A stretch of 64,000 nt of DNA from CAG-791 sp963655255 (GCA_963655255.1 CAVKEB010000003.1:1-64000), one strand, 5' to 3'. Positions 1 to 8,803 are shown, counted from the first letter of the stretch. The notes: generated by a model not told the origin, from the sequence alone. A program made the numbers and translations.

Positions 1-162
1 CTAAATGATTGAGTTTTCAAGGTTCGCAGATATTTCCCGTGTGGGAAGTTTCAGTAAGTAAAAAATCTCTCCGTACCGCTCCGGAAACGAAAACACCGCC
101 GGGCCGCTGTCCCGACGGTAGTTATCATACACTTTCCTTCCTCTGTTTGCCAGTTCTGCCAT
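1..162 (-). CDS. Small hypothetical protein (53 aa), doubtful
   Basis: An ATG-started frame of 53 codons ends in TAG at the window edge. The product is basic at its N-terminus with an aromatic stretch (PERYGEIFYLL) near residues 28-37. I recognise no family. Codon choice looks coding-like (many GCG, CGG, CTG), but no ribosome site precedes the ATG, and an in-frame stop lies five codons upstream. It lies downstream of ribU on the same strand. It could be a real small protein, the tail of a decayed gene, or chance. Confidence 0.22.
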   Translation of the reverse strand: MAELANRGRKVYDNYRRDSGPAVFSFPERYGEIFYLLKLPTREISANLENSII

Positions 163-253
163 TCTGCGCACGGCTTACCCGAAAGCTCTTCTCAGAAATC
201 AGTCGCCCCTTCGGCAGGCAATGGCAGTCTCTCCCGCATTTTCCTGCGGTGCC

Positions 254-898
254 TCAGTCGTTTCCCTTGAGAATCGGAGAGAGCTTTTTATACACCGCGA
301 AGGTAATAATCACATCCAGGATGCCTTTGACAAACGTAAACGGCACATTGAACATCAGAAGGCTCTGGGCGATACTCTTCATCCCCGGAAGGATGGCCTG
401 ATACGCCGCAAGGATTGTCTCTTCCGGCATAAACTGATAATAGACCGGATAGACCAGGTACAAATTCGACGGGAAGGAAACAAGGGCCATTGCCACCGTT
501 CCGGCCAGTGATGCCACAAGGGCTCCCTTCTTGGAGCGGCTCCTGCGGTAGATCACTCCCGCGATGCCGACGAACACCGCGCCGAGGACAAAATTGGACA
601 GTTCCCCTACGCCAAAGGACCCTGTCGCAAGCGCCGCGTGCAGGATATTCTTGATGAGCTCGATTACGATGCCGCAGACCGGCCCCAGCGCAAAGCTTCC
701 GATCAGGGCCGGGAGATCCGAAAAGTCGAATTTGATGAAGGTCGGCATCAACATCGGAATCGGAATCTCAATCAGCTGAAGGAGAAAGGCCGTTGCAGAG
801 AGGACGCCGGTCACCGTGATGGCCCGGATCTTCTGCCCCGTCATATCCCCCGCGGTCTGCTTCACCGCCGCTTTGTTGTCTGCATTGATTTCTGTCAT
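254..898 (-). CDS. ribU: ECF transporter S component, riboflavin-specific (RibU)
   Basis: This is the substrate-binding membrane subunit of an energy-coupling factor transporter that takes up riboflavin with shared EcfT/EcfA modules, which are not in this window. The 214-residue product has about six hydrophobic segments and the RibU-type stretch KFDFSDLPALIGSFALGP, followed by a membrane helix with a conserved glycine. The ATG is chosen over an upstream GTG (start at 934) because AAAGGGG sits just before it. An FMN riboswitch with a terminator lies directly upstream, so expression should fall when FMN is abundant. That regulatory context is independent support for the riboflavin assignment. 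No clear terminator follows. Confidence 0.92.
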   Translation of the reverse strand: MTEINADNKAAVKQTAGDMTGQKIRAITVTGVLSATAFLLQLIEIPIPMLMPTFIKFDFSDLPALIGSFALGPVCGIVIELIKNILHAALATGSFGVGELSNFVLGAVFVGIAGVIYRRSRSKKGALVASLAGTVAMALVSFPSNLYLVYPVYYQFMPEETILAAYQAILPGMKSIAQSLLMFNVPFTFVKGILDVIITFAVYKKLSPILKGND

Positions 899-994
899 AG
901 TAGGTTCCCCTTTCCGCCGCGCATTTGGCGGCACACGCTGCGCTTTTTCATTCGTTCAGAAAGGTGAAAGTCTGCCTCCACGAGGGATAACCAT

Positions 995-1033
995 GAAAAA
1001 GCCCTGTCTCCTTCTCAGCAAAGGACACAGGGC
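995..1033 (-). terminator. Intrinsic terminator of the FMN riboswitch
   Basis: Reading toward ribU, the arms GCCCTGTGTCCTT and AAGGAGACAGGGC pair around a short loop and are followed by a run of T. It lies between the FMN aptamer and the ribU start. This is the expected expression platform for transcriptional control. Confidence 0.88.
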
Positions 1034-1099
1034 AGTGCATTCACAGATTAAATCGAAGGATCCGCTTCTTCCGGATGCCGTCTCTCTCATCTTGCCTGA

Positions 1100-1231
1100 T
1101 CATTCTTCTTCCATCCAGACTGTACTGTTGGTTTCGGACTCTCACCGAATCAGCCTGCACCGTCAGATTCCGACGCTGCGGGGTCGCGGACTATACCGCC
1201 AGTAGGGAATTGCACCCTGCCCTGAAAAACA
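1100..1231 (-). promoter_or_regulatory. FMN riboswitch (RFN element)
   Basis: On the minus strand the characteristic RFN blocks appear in order: GGGCAGGGTGCAATTCCCTAC, CTGGCGGTATAGTCCGCGA, GGTGAGAGTCCGAAACC and CAGTACAGTCTGGATGGAAG. These are the conserved core strands of the FMN aptamer. FMN binding should favour the terminator located between this element and ribU, shutting off riboflavin import. P1 pairing is looser than in textbook examples, so the outer boundaries are approximate. Confidence 0.95.
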
Positions 1232-1318
1232 CTCAGCAATTATGAAATTGTCTGTCCGGTGTGAGGAATCCTCCGGATTCCAGATCCGCCGAAACAGTGT
1301 TACCGTTGCAACGAAGTC

Positions 1319-1347
1319 AGTATATCAGCCACTCACCTCTATGTAAA
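1319..1347 (-). promoter_or_regulatory. Sigma-70-type promoter for riboswitch-ribU
   Basis: TTTACA, a 17-base spacer and TATACT read toward the FMN riboswitch. The start point would fall about 80 bases before the aptamer. The match to both consensus hexamers and the spacing are good. Confidence 0.7.
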
Positions 1348-1455
1348 GATATGCTTCCGCCTTCCGGTTCCTTTTCACCATATGTGCCAGAATCCCGGCG
1401 GGAGAATATCACGGCTCCGAGCCTTGTTCTTCACCGTGTGCGGCACAGAGCTTCC

Positions 1456-2766
1456 TCAGCCGACCACGCGGAGATTGAACTCATTGACGGCTCTTCGCTC
1501 TTCATCCGCCGTATCCACCTTGGCAATGCAGGCTCCCAAGGCACGGAGCTTCTCCGGAAATCTCTCATACCCGCGCTCAATGTACTGGATGTCATAAATT
1601 TCCGAATATCCGTTGGCCGCAAGAGCCGCCGCTACGAGCGCTGCGCCGGCACGAAGATCCGGTGCATTCAGGTTCGCGCCGTTATAGGACGCCACGCCGT
1701 CAATGATGGCGGTATTGCCTTCCACCCGGATGGACGCTCCCATCTTGGTCAGCTCATCCACATATTTAAACCGGTTCTCGAAAATACTCTCCGTCACGAT
1801 GCTCGTTCCGTTGGACAGGCCCAGAAGGACACTGATCTGCGGCTGCATATCCGTCGGATATCCCGGATACGGAAGCGTCTTCACGTTCGTGTGTTCCAGT
1901 CTCTTCTTCGCCACGACGCGGACAGAGTCATCGGACTCAATGATCTCGCAGCCGATCTCAATCAGCTTCGCCGTCAGCGACTCCAGATGCTTCGGAATGA
2001 CGTTGGTGATGGTGACATCTCCATGCGTTGCCGCCGCCGCATACATATAGGTTCCGGCTTCAATCTGATCCGGAATGATGGAATATGTCGTCTTATGAAG
2101 CTTCTCCACTCCCTTGATGCGGATCACATCCGTACCGGCGCCCTTGATTCTGGCTCCCATGCTGTTCAGGAAGTTGGCAAGATCCACAACATGCGGCTCC
2201 TTCGCCGCATTCTCAATGATGGTGTTCCCCCTGGCAAGGGCCGCCGCCATGATGACATTGATCGTTGCTCCCACCGAAACCACATCCATGTAAATATGGC
2301 TTCCGACCAGCTCGTCCGCCTTCGCAACCACCATACCCGGTGATGCCACGCGGACATCTGCTCCCAGGGCACGGAATCCCTTGATGTGCTGGTCAATCGG
2401 ACGAAGCCCGATATTGCAGCCGCCGGGAAGGGCCACCTCCGCCTTTTTGTATTTGCCGAGAAGCGCGCCGATCAGATAGTAGGATCCGCGGATCTTCCGC
2501 ACCGCCTCGGTGTCCACCGGCTCATCCTTGATGAACGCGCCGTTGATGATATAGGTATGGACTTCCGGATGCTCCACCACGCCGCCGATCTCCGCAATGG
2601 CACCGATAATGGCGCGAATGTCCGACACATCCGGGATATTTTCAATTGTAACAGGCTCATCTGCCATGATAGAGGCCGCAATGACCGCCAGCGCGGCATT
2701 CTTCGCGCCCCCGATCTCCACCTCTCCGCAGAGAGGATTTCCGCCTTTCACAACGTAATGCAGCAT
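1456..2766 (-). CDS. murA: UDP-N-acetylglucosamine 1-carboxyvinyltransferase MurA
   Basis: Catalyses the first committed step of peptidoglycan synthesis: transfer of enolpyruvate from PEP to UDP-GlcNAc in the cytoplasm. The 436-residue protein has the N-terminal GGAKNAAL motif (Lys22, Asn23) and the loop PGGCNIG with the catalytic, fosfomycin-sensitive cysteine at residue 117. Length and layout fit the EPSP-synthase-fold family. TTAGGAGA lies before the ATG, and a good promoter lies upstream, so it looks like a single-gene unit. Many Bacillota carry two MurA paralogues; the sequence alone does not say which this is. Confidence 0.96.
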   Translation of the reverse strand: MLHYVVKGGNPLCGEVEIGGAKNAALAVIAASIMADEPVTIENIPDVSDIRAIIGAIAEIGGVVEHPEVHTYIINGAFIKDEPVDTEAVRKIRGSYYLIGALLGKYKKAEVALPGGCNIGLRPIDQHIKGFRALGADVRVASPGMVVAKADELVGSHIYMDVVSVGATINVIMAAALARGNTIIENAAKEPHVVDLANFLNSMGARIKGAGTDVIRIKGVEKLHKTTYSIIPDQIEAGTYMYAAAATHGDVTITNVIPKHLESLTAKLIEIGCEIIESDDSVRVVAKKRLEHTNVKTLPYPGYPTDMQPQISVLLGLSNGTSIVTESIFENRFKYVDELTKMGASIRVEGNTAIIDGVASYNGANLNAPDLRAGAALVAAALAANGYSEIYDIQYIERGYERFPEKLRALGACIAKVDTADEERRAVNEFNLRVVG

Positions 2767-2829
2767 GCACTGTTCTCCTAAATTTGCTCAGAATGATCTC
2801 ATGCGCATAAATACGCATAATGCCGTACT

Positions 2830-2858
2830 AGGATACTCCCCATCCGGTTTTCCGTCAA
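2830..2858 (-). promoter_or_regulatory. Promoter for murA
   Basis: TTGACG, a 17-base spacer and TATCCT point at murA about 64 bases upstream of its ATG. Both hexamers match the housekeeping sigma consensus well. Confidence 0.68.
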
Positions 2859-2925
2859 GCAAGCGCTTCCTGAAGACCATTTCCCGCCGGAGGATCCCCG
2901 CAGAATTGCGGGTTCCGGCCCATTC

Positions 2926-4497
2926 TCATCCGTTCAGATAATTCAGCGGGTTCACCGCCGTGCCGTTCACGCGGATCTCAAAGTGCAGGTGCGGTCCCGT
3001 GCTGTTGCCGGTGTTGCCCGACCGCGCAATGACATCCCCCTGTGACACACTCTGTCCGACTCTGACCAGAATCTTCGAGAGATGTCCGTACCGCGAGGAC
3101 ACACCGTTTCCGTGATCGATGTAGACCACATATCCGTATCCGGACTGCCAGCCTGCGGCTGTTACCTTGCCGCCGCTCGTTGCCATGACAGAGGTTCCGG
3201 TTGCGACCGCAATATCCAGTCCCTTATGATTCGTGCTCGCCCCCGCCTTCGGCGCCTTGCGGCCTCCGAAGTTTGAGGAAACCCGTCCGTAAACCGGCCA
3301 GATATAGGTCGGCGGGTTCTTGGTTCCGACCTCGATGATCTCCGGCACGGCATCCACCGTGGTCTCCTGCTTCACAATCTCGCGGCTCTGCACGGCATCA
3401 TCCCGGTAATTCACCAGGGCAATGACTCGCCGGTGTCCCGGACTTCCCTTCTGAATCACCTCGGACTTGCTGGTGTACCAGTCGCTGTTTTCCTTGTAAA
3501 TCGTGTCCGCACTGTAATCTTCTTCGTAATATTCCTGGTTGGTATACAGAACGGTCAGCTTCGGTTCCGCCACAGTGACATTCAGGACATCCCCCGGCCG
3601 GATCACCGCATCCTCGCCCGACAGTCCGTTGATCGATATCAGTTCCTGCGTGGTCAAACCATAACGCGACGCAATCCCGGAAAGCGTGTCGCCGCTCGCA
3701 ACCTCGTAAGTCGCATCTTTGGCCACATCACCGGTCACATCCGCTTCCGCATCCTCGAGCGACGCGATCAGATTGGACGGAAGATACGTCTCCGAAATTT
3801 CAATCTTCTCTCCGAAGTCAATCTTCTGAAGTCCCAGAACATAGTCCTCGAAGTCCTTGCCGACCGCCGGCTTCACATCCTCGAACAGTCTGGAAAAGGC
3901 CTGTTCAATTCCGGCGGAGGGAAGCTGATTCTGCTTCTCTTCCTTCTTCTCCTGCTCACTGGTTGTCAAAACCTCATATGTCAGCGCGTTGACCTCACGA
4001 TCGGTATCCGTCAGAATGCTGACAATATAGTCCCGCTCCGGATCATACTGCTCCAGAACATGATTCAGAAGCGACTTGATGTCATCCACCGAGGCCATAT
4101 TGAAAATATATTCCCCGATTTTCACTGTGTAGCAGTGCTGAAGCGTCAGAAGCTCATGCCTGGAAAGAACCGCCTTCATCTGATCCACAATATCGCGGTC
4201 GCTGTCTGTACGGCCCCAGTAGACCTCTTCTCCGGTGATTTCAAGATCAGCATCAATGAAAAGAGGATCCCCGCTCGTCTGGGCAATCTCCCGGCGCGCC
4301 CTGCGGAAGCACTCTCTTGCCTCTTCCTCCGATCCGGTAACGCCGACCTCCTCTCCGTTCAGCGAAACGGTGAACATATTGTCCGTTCCGGTCCCGAACG
4401 GAACGACATTCGGAAACAGGAGAAGCCCGGCGAACAGGACAATCGCACAGACGGTCAGAAACCAGAATTCAGTTTTCCTGCCATTGTGATGAATCAT
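2926..4497 (-). CDS. Membrane-anchored LysM / M23 peptidoglycan endopeptidase
   Basis: A cell-wall-remodelling or spore/envelope peptidase expected to act outside the membrane. Residues 11-31 form one N-terminal transmembrane anchor. A LysM module (YEVASGDTLSGIASRYG, roughly 264-308) should bind glycan. Residues about 335-392 resemble a G5-type domain, and the C-terminal M23 domain (about 398-520) carries His424 and Asp428 in NHKGLDIA and the HLHFE motif at 503-507, the zinc and catalytic residues. All key metal ligands seem present, so it is probably active. It follows the coiled-coil gene by eight bases and is probably cotranscribed. Similar proteins occur in clostridia outside sporulation loci, so a spore role is only a possibility. 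Confidence 0.9.
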   Translation of the reverse strand: MIHHNGRKTEFWFLTVCAIVLFAGLLLFPNVVPFGTGTDNMFTVSLNGEEVGVTGSEEEARECFRRARREIAQTSGDPLFIDADLEITGEEVYWGRTDSDRDIVDQMKAVLSRHELLTLQHCYTVKIGEYIFNMASVDDIKSLLNHVLEQYDPERDYIVSILTDTDREVNALTYEVLTTSEQEKKEEKQNQLPSAGIEQAFSRLFEDVKPAVGKDFEDYVLGLQKIDFGEKIEISETYLPSNLIASLEDAEADVTGDVAKDATYEVASGDTLSGIASRYGLTTQELISINGLSGEDAVIRPGDVLNVTVAEPKLTVLYTNQEYYEEDYSADTIYKENSDWYTSKSEVIQKGSPGHRRVIALVNYRDDAVQSREIVKQETTVDAVPEIIEVGTKNPPTYIWPVYGRVSSNFGGRKAPKAGASTNHKGLDIAVATGTSVMATSGGKVTAAGWQSGYGYVVYIDHGNGVSSRYGHLSKILVRVGQSVSQGDVIARSGNTGNSTGPHLHFEIRVNGTAVNPLNYLNG

Positions 4498-4505
4498 TTA
4501 CCACA

Positions 4506-5198
4506 TCAACCGAAGAACATCGAAAGAACGCCGAAGGCATGCAGGGCCTCCAGCACCACACCGGCCAGAACCGCCGCAAGCGTTACAATCTGAACACCGT
4601 TTACCGGAGCCTTGGCGGGTTTCTCCTCTTCGTCCATTTTCTCCTTCAGTTCGTCGGTCTGCTTCTTCAGAAGCTGCTCCACGGCAGCCTGCACATTGCG
4701 ATATACGCGCACGTTCTCCTTGTGGGAAAAATCATCCGACTGCTGCAGAAGATCCGCAATTTTCTGCTCGGATGCCCCGATGGATTCCGTGAGCTTCGTC
4801 TCCAGATTCTTCGAGGATTCCTCCATTCCTTTGCGGGATTCCTCCTGCATCTTGCCGAAATCCACGTCACGGAGTGCCGTACTGTTCTCGGAAAGAGCCT
4901 GGGCGGATGCCTTCATGACATCCTGCACGCCCTTGGTCGTCTCAATGCTCATCCTGCGCATCTCATCCACCAGAACGCGGTTCTTCTCATAGAGATCCTT
5001 CAGCTCTTCAATCTGCTTCTGATAGGCCAGCACCGTCTCCTTCAACGCATCCACCTCAATGGCCTGTGCCTCTTCATTGGCCCGGATCATATCGTCCGCA
5101 GCGGCCTCGGCGATGCCGGTTCCCTGGGAAATCTTCCTCTCCAGATCTTCGATGGAATGTTCTTCTTCCTGCACTTCCTGCATAAACTGATCGCTCAT
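4506..5198 (-). CDS. Hypothetical coiled-coil protein with C-terminal membrane anchor
   Basis: I do not recognise a named family. The 230-residue product is acidic and rich in Glu, Gln and Lys. It has long predicted coiled-coil segments (roughly 10-35, 50-85, 105-190) and a single hydrophobic C-terminal segment (about 201-226) that could anchor it in the membrane with the helices in the cytoplasm. GAGGGG precedes the ATG. It heads a probable two-gene operon with the LysM/M23 peptidase, which suggests a structural or partner role in wall remodelling; that is inference from proximity only. Confidence 0.75.
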   Translation of the reverse strand: MSDQFMQEVQEEEHSIEDLERKISQGTGIAEAAADDMIRANEEAQAIEVDALKETVLAYQKQIEELKDLYEKNRVLVDEMRRMSIETTKGVQDVMKASAQALSENSTALRDVDFGKMQEESRKGMEESSKNLETKLTESIGASEQKIADLLQQSDDFSHKENVRVYRNVQAAVEQLLKKQTDELKEKMDEEEKPAKAPVNGVQIVTLAAVLAGVVLEALHAFGVLSMFFG

Positions 5199-5377
5199 TG
5201 CAACCCCTCTTCTATTACATCCGAAGGAAGATCCAAAGCGGCATCTTCCCTTTCCGCTGTCAATTTCTCATAGATCCGGCCAGAATCCATGCGGCCTGTC
5301 TGCCGCCCGATCCGCACACCCGTCCGCCCGCGGCGCTCATCTGAAAAGCAGCATTCGCAAAACGGAAAATCAGAAAT

Positions 5378-5406
5378 ATGATACCATCATCGTTTTCATT
5401 TTACAA
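5378..5406 (-). promoter_or_regulatory. Promoter for the coiled-coil/M23 operon
   Basis: TTGTAA, a 17-base spacer and TATCAT read toward the coiled-coil gene, about 180 bases upstream of its start. The rest of the 620-base gap up to the alarmone synthetase gene is AT-rich and holds a terminator hairpin and one family A repeat. I see nothing else in it. Confidence 0.5.
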
Positions 5407-5577
5407 CGAACGCGGAGTCTCCTGTTTTCTGTCATTTTGTCCTGCTTTCTTTTTTGTCGTTCTGCGTATTTGTGTAAAATACACATATGTTCAAGTCTTG
5501 TTCATATTTTGTTCATACTTATCTGCTATATTTAAATCATCAAATCGATCGACAGTTTGATAATTTTTTCATAATAA

Positions 5578-5603
5578 GCCCGGGCACCGGAAGGTGTCCG
5601 GGC
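5578..5603 (-). terminator. Strong hairpin after the alarmone synthetase gene
   Basis: GCCCGGACACC pairs with GGTGCCCGGGC around a four-base loop. On the minus strand it is followed by TTATTATG and on the plus strand by a later T tract, so it may work both ways. It is the best candidate for ending the transcript that enters from the right. Confidence 0.6.
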
Positions 5604-5649
5604 ACTCCTCTTTTTCAGGGGATCCGCTCCCGCTTTCATCTGCCTTTAT

Positions 5650-5717
5650 CCCTCGCATCCGGCAGCCGGTGCGTCAGCACCGATGCTGCAGTTTGAAAGT
5701 GATATATTTCAAACTGC
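5650..5717 (-). repeat. Family A structured repeat, partial copy
   Basis: Contains the GCAGC/GGTGC...GCACC/GCTGC hairpin and a shortened version of the long AGTTTGAAA palindrome seen in full copies near 9.9 and 35.1 kb. The GGCAAAA hairpin is missing. It lies downstream of the alarmone synthetase gene. Confidence 0.75.
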
Positions 5718-5818
5718 ACGTTTCAAAAAAAGGATGGACAGCGAAGTTTTCTCTCCTCTGCCGCACCCCTTTCATTGTCTGTCTATATTCCGTGCCCCGT
5801 TACCTGCGCTTTTTCTGT

Positions 5819-6472
5819 TTAATGCTTCTCCTGCGCCGCTTCTTCGATCTTGAATTCCTGAATCTCGTTGTTGAGGGAGAGCATTTTCTCATCCAGATTC
5901 GAAACCATCCGGGCACATTCGAGCAATTCCTCCGCAATTCCGGCCGGCACATCTCCCGTAAATTTATACTGGATTTTATGCTCCAGGCTCGCCCAGAAAT
6001 CCATCGCAATCGTCCGGATCTGGATTTCCACCTTGGTATCCACAATCCGGTCTGACAGATATACCGGAACCGTCACGATCATATGATAACTTTTGTAGCC
6101 GCTCGGCTTGGGATTCGCCAGGTAGTCCTTGATGGCCAGCACGCGAATGTCGCTCTGATTGCTGATCATATCCGCAATCTTATAAATATCTGACGTAAAA
6201 TCGCAGATGACACGCACACCGGCAATGTCATTGCAATATTTCACCATATTCTCCAGCGTCGACGGGTATCCGTGACGTTTGAGCTTGTTGACAATACTCT
6301 CCGGCGTTTTCAGCCGGGCCTTGATATGTTCAATGGGGTTGTAGTTGTGCACATGCTGAAACTCATCGTTCAGGATGTTCAGCTTCGTCTGGATCTGCCG
6401 GAGTGCTCCGTTGTAGATCAGCATAATCTCTTCGTAGCTGTCCGCACCTTCCCCTTCTACACGTAAATCCAT
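5819..6472 (-). CDS. relQ: Small alarmone synthetase (RelQ/YjbM-type GTP pyrophosphokinase)
   Basis: Makes (p)ppGpp by moving pyrophosphate from ATP to GDP or GTP in the cytoplasm. The 217-residue protein is a stand-alone RelA/SpoT synthetase domain with no hydrolase, TGS or ACT part, which is the small-synthetase size. Family signatures visible are IKARLKTPESIVNKLKR near the N-terminus, GVRVICDF, the G-loop-like KPSGYKSYHMIV and VEIQIRT. The frame stays open further upstream through the family B repeats. The chosen ATG follows AAAGGGAAC and begins the conserved domain. Its leader is thus made of those structured repeats. Assignment to RelQ rather than RelP is by length and general motif look. 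Confidence 0.88.
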   Translation of the reverse strand: MDLRVEGEGADSYEEIMLIYNGALRQIQTKLNILNDEFQHVHNYNPIEHIKARLKTPESIVNKLKRHGYPSTLENMVKYCNDIAGVRVICDFTSDIYKIADMISNQSDIRVLAIKDYLANPKPSGYKSYHMIVTVPVYLSDRIVDTKVEIQIRTIAMDFWASLEHKIQYKFTGDVPAGIAEELLECARMVSNLDEKMLSLNNEIQEFKIEEAAQEKH

Positions 6473-6510
6473 TGTTCCCTTTCTATAAATATCGGCTGTT
6501 TTCTGGTTTC

Positions 6511-6809
6511 CGAGTGCCCGTCGGAGAATTTCGCGAAGGCGAATTCTCCGACGGGGGCGCAGGTTCCCCTGCGCCAAGCAGGAGGAAACGGCATCAGCCG
6601 TTCGAGTGTCCGAGGAGAAATCCGCGCAGGCGGTTTCTCCGATGGGGGAGCAAGGCGAATTCGCCTTGCTCCAAGCAGGAGAAATTGCCATCAGGCAATT
6701 TCGAGTGCCCGAGGAGAATTTCGCGAAGGCGAATTCTCCGACGGGGGGGAGCAAACGCGATGCGTTTGCTCCAAGCAGGAGAAATTGCCATCGGGCAATT
6801 TCGAGTGCA
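6511..6809 (-). repeat. Family B structured repeat, three tandem units
   Basis: Three units of about 92, 99 and 100 bases, each beginning with CACTCGAA on the minus strand and each folding into three hairpins joined by constant linkers (CTCCTGCTTGG and CTCCTCGG). The first hairpin has arms GAAATTGCC/GGCAATTTC in two units and GAACGGC/GCCGTTC in the third, with a YGAT loop in all. The middle stem is GGAGCAAACGC, GGAGCAAGGCG or GGCGCAGG, each with its matching partner. The third stem is GGAGAATTCGC or GGAGAAACCGC, again with matching partners and the same bulged T. The array starts right after the glmS stop codon and ends 38 bases before the relQ start. Confidence 0.93.
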
Positions 6810-8651
6810 CTATTCCACCGTCACCGACTTCGCCAGATTTCTCGGCTTATCCACATCCAGTCCCTTGGACACGCTGACATAATAAGCCAGGAGCTGCAGC
6901 GGAATAATCGCGACGCTCGTTGCGAAATGCGGATCCGTCTTCGGGATGTAAACCGTGAAATCTGCCGTATCCTCGATGGCATAATTTCCGTAAGTGGTCA
7001 GACCCATCAGATAACCACCGCGGCTCTTGACCTCCACCATGTTGCTGACCGTCTTCTCGAACAGGTCCGGCTGCGTCAGAACGCCGACCACAAGCGTTCC
7101 GTCCTCAATCAGAGAAATCGTACCGTGCTTCAGCTCGCCCGCCGCATAGGCCTCCGAGTGAATGTAGCTGATCTCCTTGAGCTTCAGCGACCCTTCCAGC
7201 GAGATGGCATAATCAATGCCTCTTCCGATGAAGAAGATGTCCTTCGCATTGCTGCGCTTTGCCGCAAACCACTGGATTCTCTCCTTGTCCTCCAGTGCGC
7301 GCTCGATCTTGTCCGGAAGCTCGCGGATCTCCGCGATCAGGGAGGCCTCCTTCTCCTCGTCAATCGTTCCTCTTGCCGCCGCCATCCGGATTGCGAGCAC
7401 ATACCCTGCAATCAGCTGTGTGCTGTAGGCCTTGGTCGTCGCAACCGCAATCTCCGGTCCCGCAAGCGTATACAGGACATGATCCGCCTCTCTTGCAATG
7501 GAGGATCCGACCACGTTGACAATGGCAAGGGTCTTCATGCCGTTTTCCTTCGCAAGGCGCAGGGCCGCAAGAGAGTCTGCGGTCTCCCCGGACTGGCTGA
7601 TGATGATCGCAAGGCTGTTCGGTGCAATGAGCGGATTCCGGTAACGGAACTCGGAGGCCAGTTCAATGCGCACCTGGACCCTTGCAAGATCCTCAATGAC
7701 ATACTGGATGGCGACGCCGACGTGGTAGGCAGATCCGCAGCCGATGATATAGATCTGGTTCAGGTTCTTTAAAAGCTCATCCGTCACACCGATCTTCTCC
7801 AGATCAATCTTCCCGTTCTCGTCAATCATGGAGTTGATGGTGTCCTTGACGGCGCGGGGCTGCTCATGGATTTCCTTCAGCATGAAGTGCGGATAGCCGC
7901 CCTTCTCCGCGGCCTCTGCATCCATCTCCACGTGCGTGGGTTCCTTCTCGATCTCTTCCTGGTCGATATTGTAGAAGGAGATCTTGTCGGCCTCCAGCAC
8001 GCCCACTTCCATGTTGTCGATGTAGTAGACAGTCCTTGTATATTTCAGGATGGCAGGAACATCGGAGGCCAGGAAGGATTCTCCTTTTCCGACACCGATG
8101 ACCATCGGGGCATCTTTTCTCGCGACATAAATCTTGCCGGGATAATCCTTGAACATGATCGCAAGCGCGTAGGTTCCGCGCACGCGCATCATCATGTGCG
8201 TGATGGCATGAATCGGTCCGAGGTTGTATTTCTTCATGTAGAACTCGACCAGATTGATCATCACCTCCGTGTCCGTATCGGAATAGAAGTGATAATTATG
8301 GCGGAGAAGCTTGTTCTTGACATCCTGATAATTCTCAATGATGCCGTTGTGCACCCCGACTACCGATTTATCATTGCTGATATGCGGATGAGCGTTGTTC
8401 TCACTGGGTTCACCGTGAGTTGCCCAGCGCGTGTGACCGATGCCGCAGCAGCCCTGCATGGACAGGCCGTTGTTCGTTTTCTCCGCGAGTCCTTTCAGCC
8501 TTCCCTTGACCTTTACGATTTCAAAGTCTCCATCATCCGCACGGACCGCGAGGCCCGCGGAGTCATATCCGCGGTATTCCAGTTTCGACAGACCCTCCAG
8601 AAGAATCGGAGCCGCCTGCCTCTTTCCTACATATCCGACAATTCCACACAT
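6810..8651 (-). CDS. glmS: Glutamine-fructose-6-phosphate aminotransferase GlmS
   Basis: Converts fructose-6-phosphate and glutamine to glucosamine-6-phosphate, the entry to UDP-GlcNAc and wall synthesis. The 613-residue protein starts MCGIVGYVG with the N-terminal nucleophile Cys2 of the class II glutaminase domain (about 1-220), followed by two SIS sugar-isomerase domains (for example SQSGETADS and SIAREADHVLYTLAGPE) and the classic end KPRNLAKSVTVE. A longer reading frame exists upstream, but GGAGGT seven bases before this ATG and the need for Cys2 fix the start. I looked for a glmS ribozyme in the 150-base leader and did not find its core. Family B repeats follow the stop directly. Confidence 0.97.
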   Translation of the reverse strand: MCGIVGYVGKRQAAPILLEGLSKLEYRGYDSAGLAVRADDGDFEIVKVKGRLKGLAEKTNNGLSMQGCCGIGHTRWATHGEPSENNAHPHISNDKSVVGVHNGIIENYQDVKNKLLRHNYHFYSDTDTEVMINLVEFYMKKYNLGPIHAITHMMMRVRGTYALAIMFKDYPGKIYVARKDAPMVIGVGKGESFLASDVPAILKYTRTVYYIDNMEVGVLEADKISFYNIDQEEIEKEPTHVEMDAEAAEKGGYPHFMLKEIHEQPRAVKDTINSMIDENGKIDLEKIGVTDELLKNLNQIYIIGCGSAYHVGVAIQYVIEDLARVQVRIELASEFRYRNPLIAPNSLAIIISQSGETADSLAALRLAKENGMKTLAIVNVVGSSIAREADHVLYTLAGPEIAVATTKAYSTQLIAGYVLAIRMAAARGTIDEEKEASLIAEIRELPDKIERALEDKERIQWFAAKRSNAKDIFFIGRGIDYAISLEGSLKLKEISYIHSEAYAAGELKHGTISLIEDGTLVVGVLTQPDLFEKTVSNMVEVKSRGGYLMGLTTYGNYAIEDTADFTVYIPKTDPHFATSVAIIPLQLLAYYVSVSKGLDVDKPRNLAKSVTVE

Positions 8652-8803
8652 TGTTCTACCTCCTGCCGCCGTCTGTGCGGCATTCCCGGGAAGCCCGAAA
8701 GGCTTCCGCTTATCATCGCATTCGCTGCTGTCTCTTATCGATTCCAGATTGCGGCCCGGAATGACCGAAACTCCAGGCCTGCTCCGCTGTCTCTTTTTAT
8801 TCC

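Noticed and set aside
163..253. Terminator search after ribU
   Set aside because: Small stems such as CCGCA/TGCGG exist but none has a T run, so no terminator is called.
6511..6809. Tandem array considered as a CRISPR array
   Set aside because: Units of about 100 bases are palindromic throughout with no unique spacers, and no cas genes are nearby.
6606..7772. Long open frame on the plus strand across the repeats and the glmS end
   Set aside because: It overlaps a certain gene in antisense and has no family features; GC-rich codons leave many opposite frames open here.
8652..8803. Leader of glmS checked for the glmS ribozyme
   Set aside because: No ribozyme core sequence could be found, only a GGAAGCC...GGGCTTCC hairpin and a strong ribosome site.
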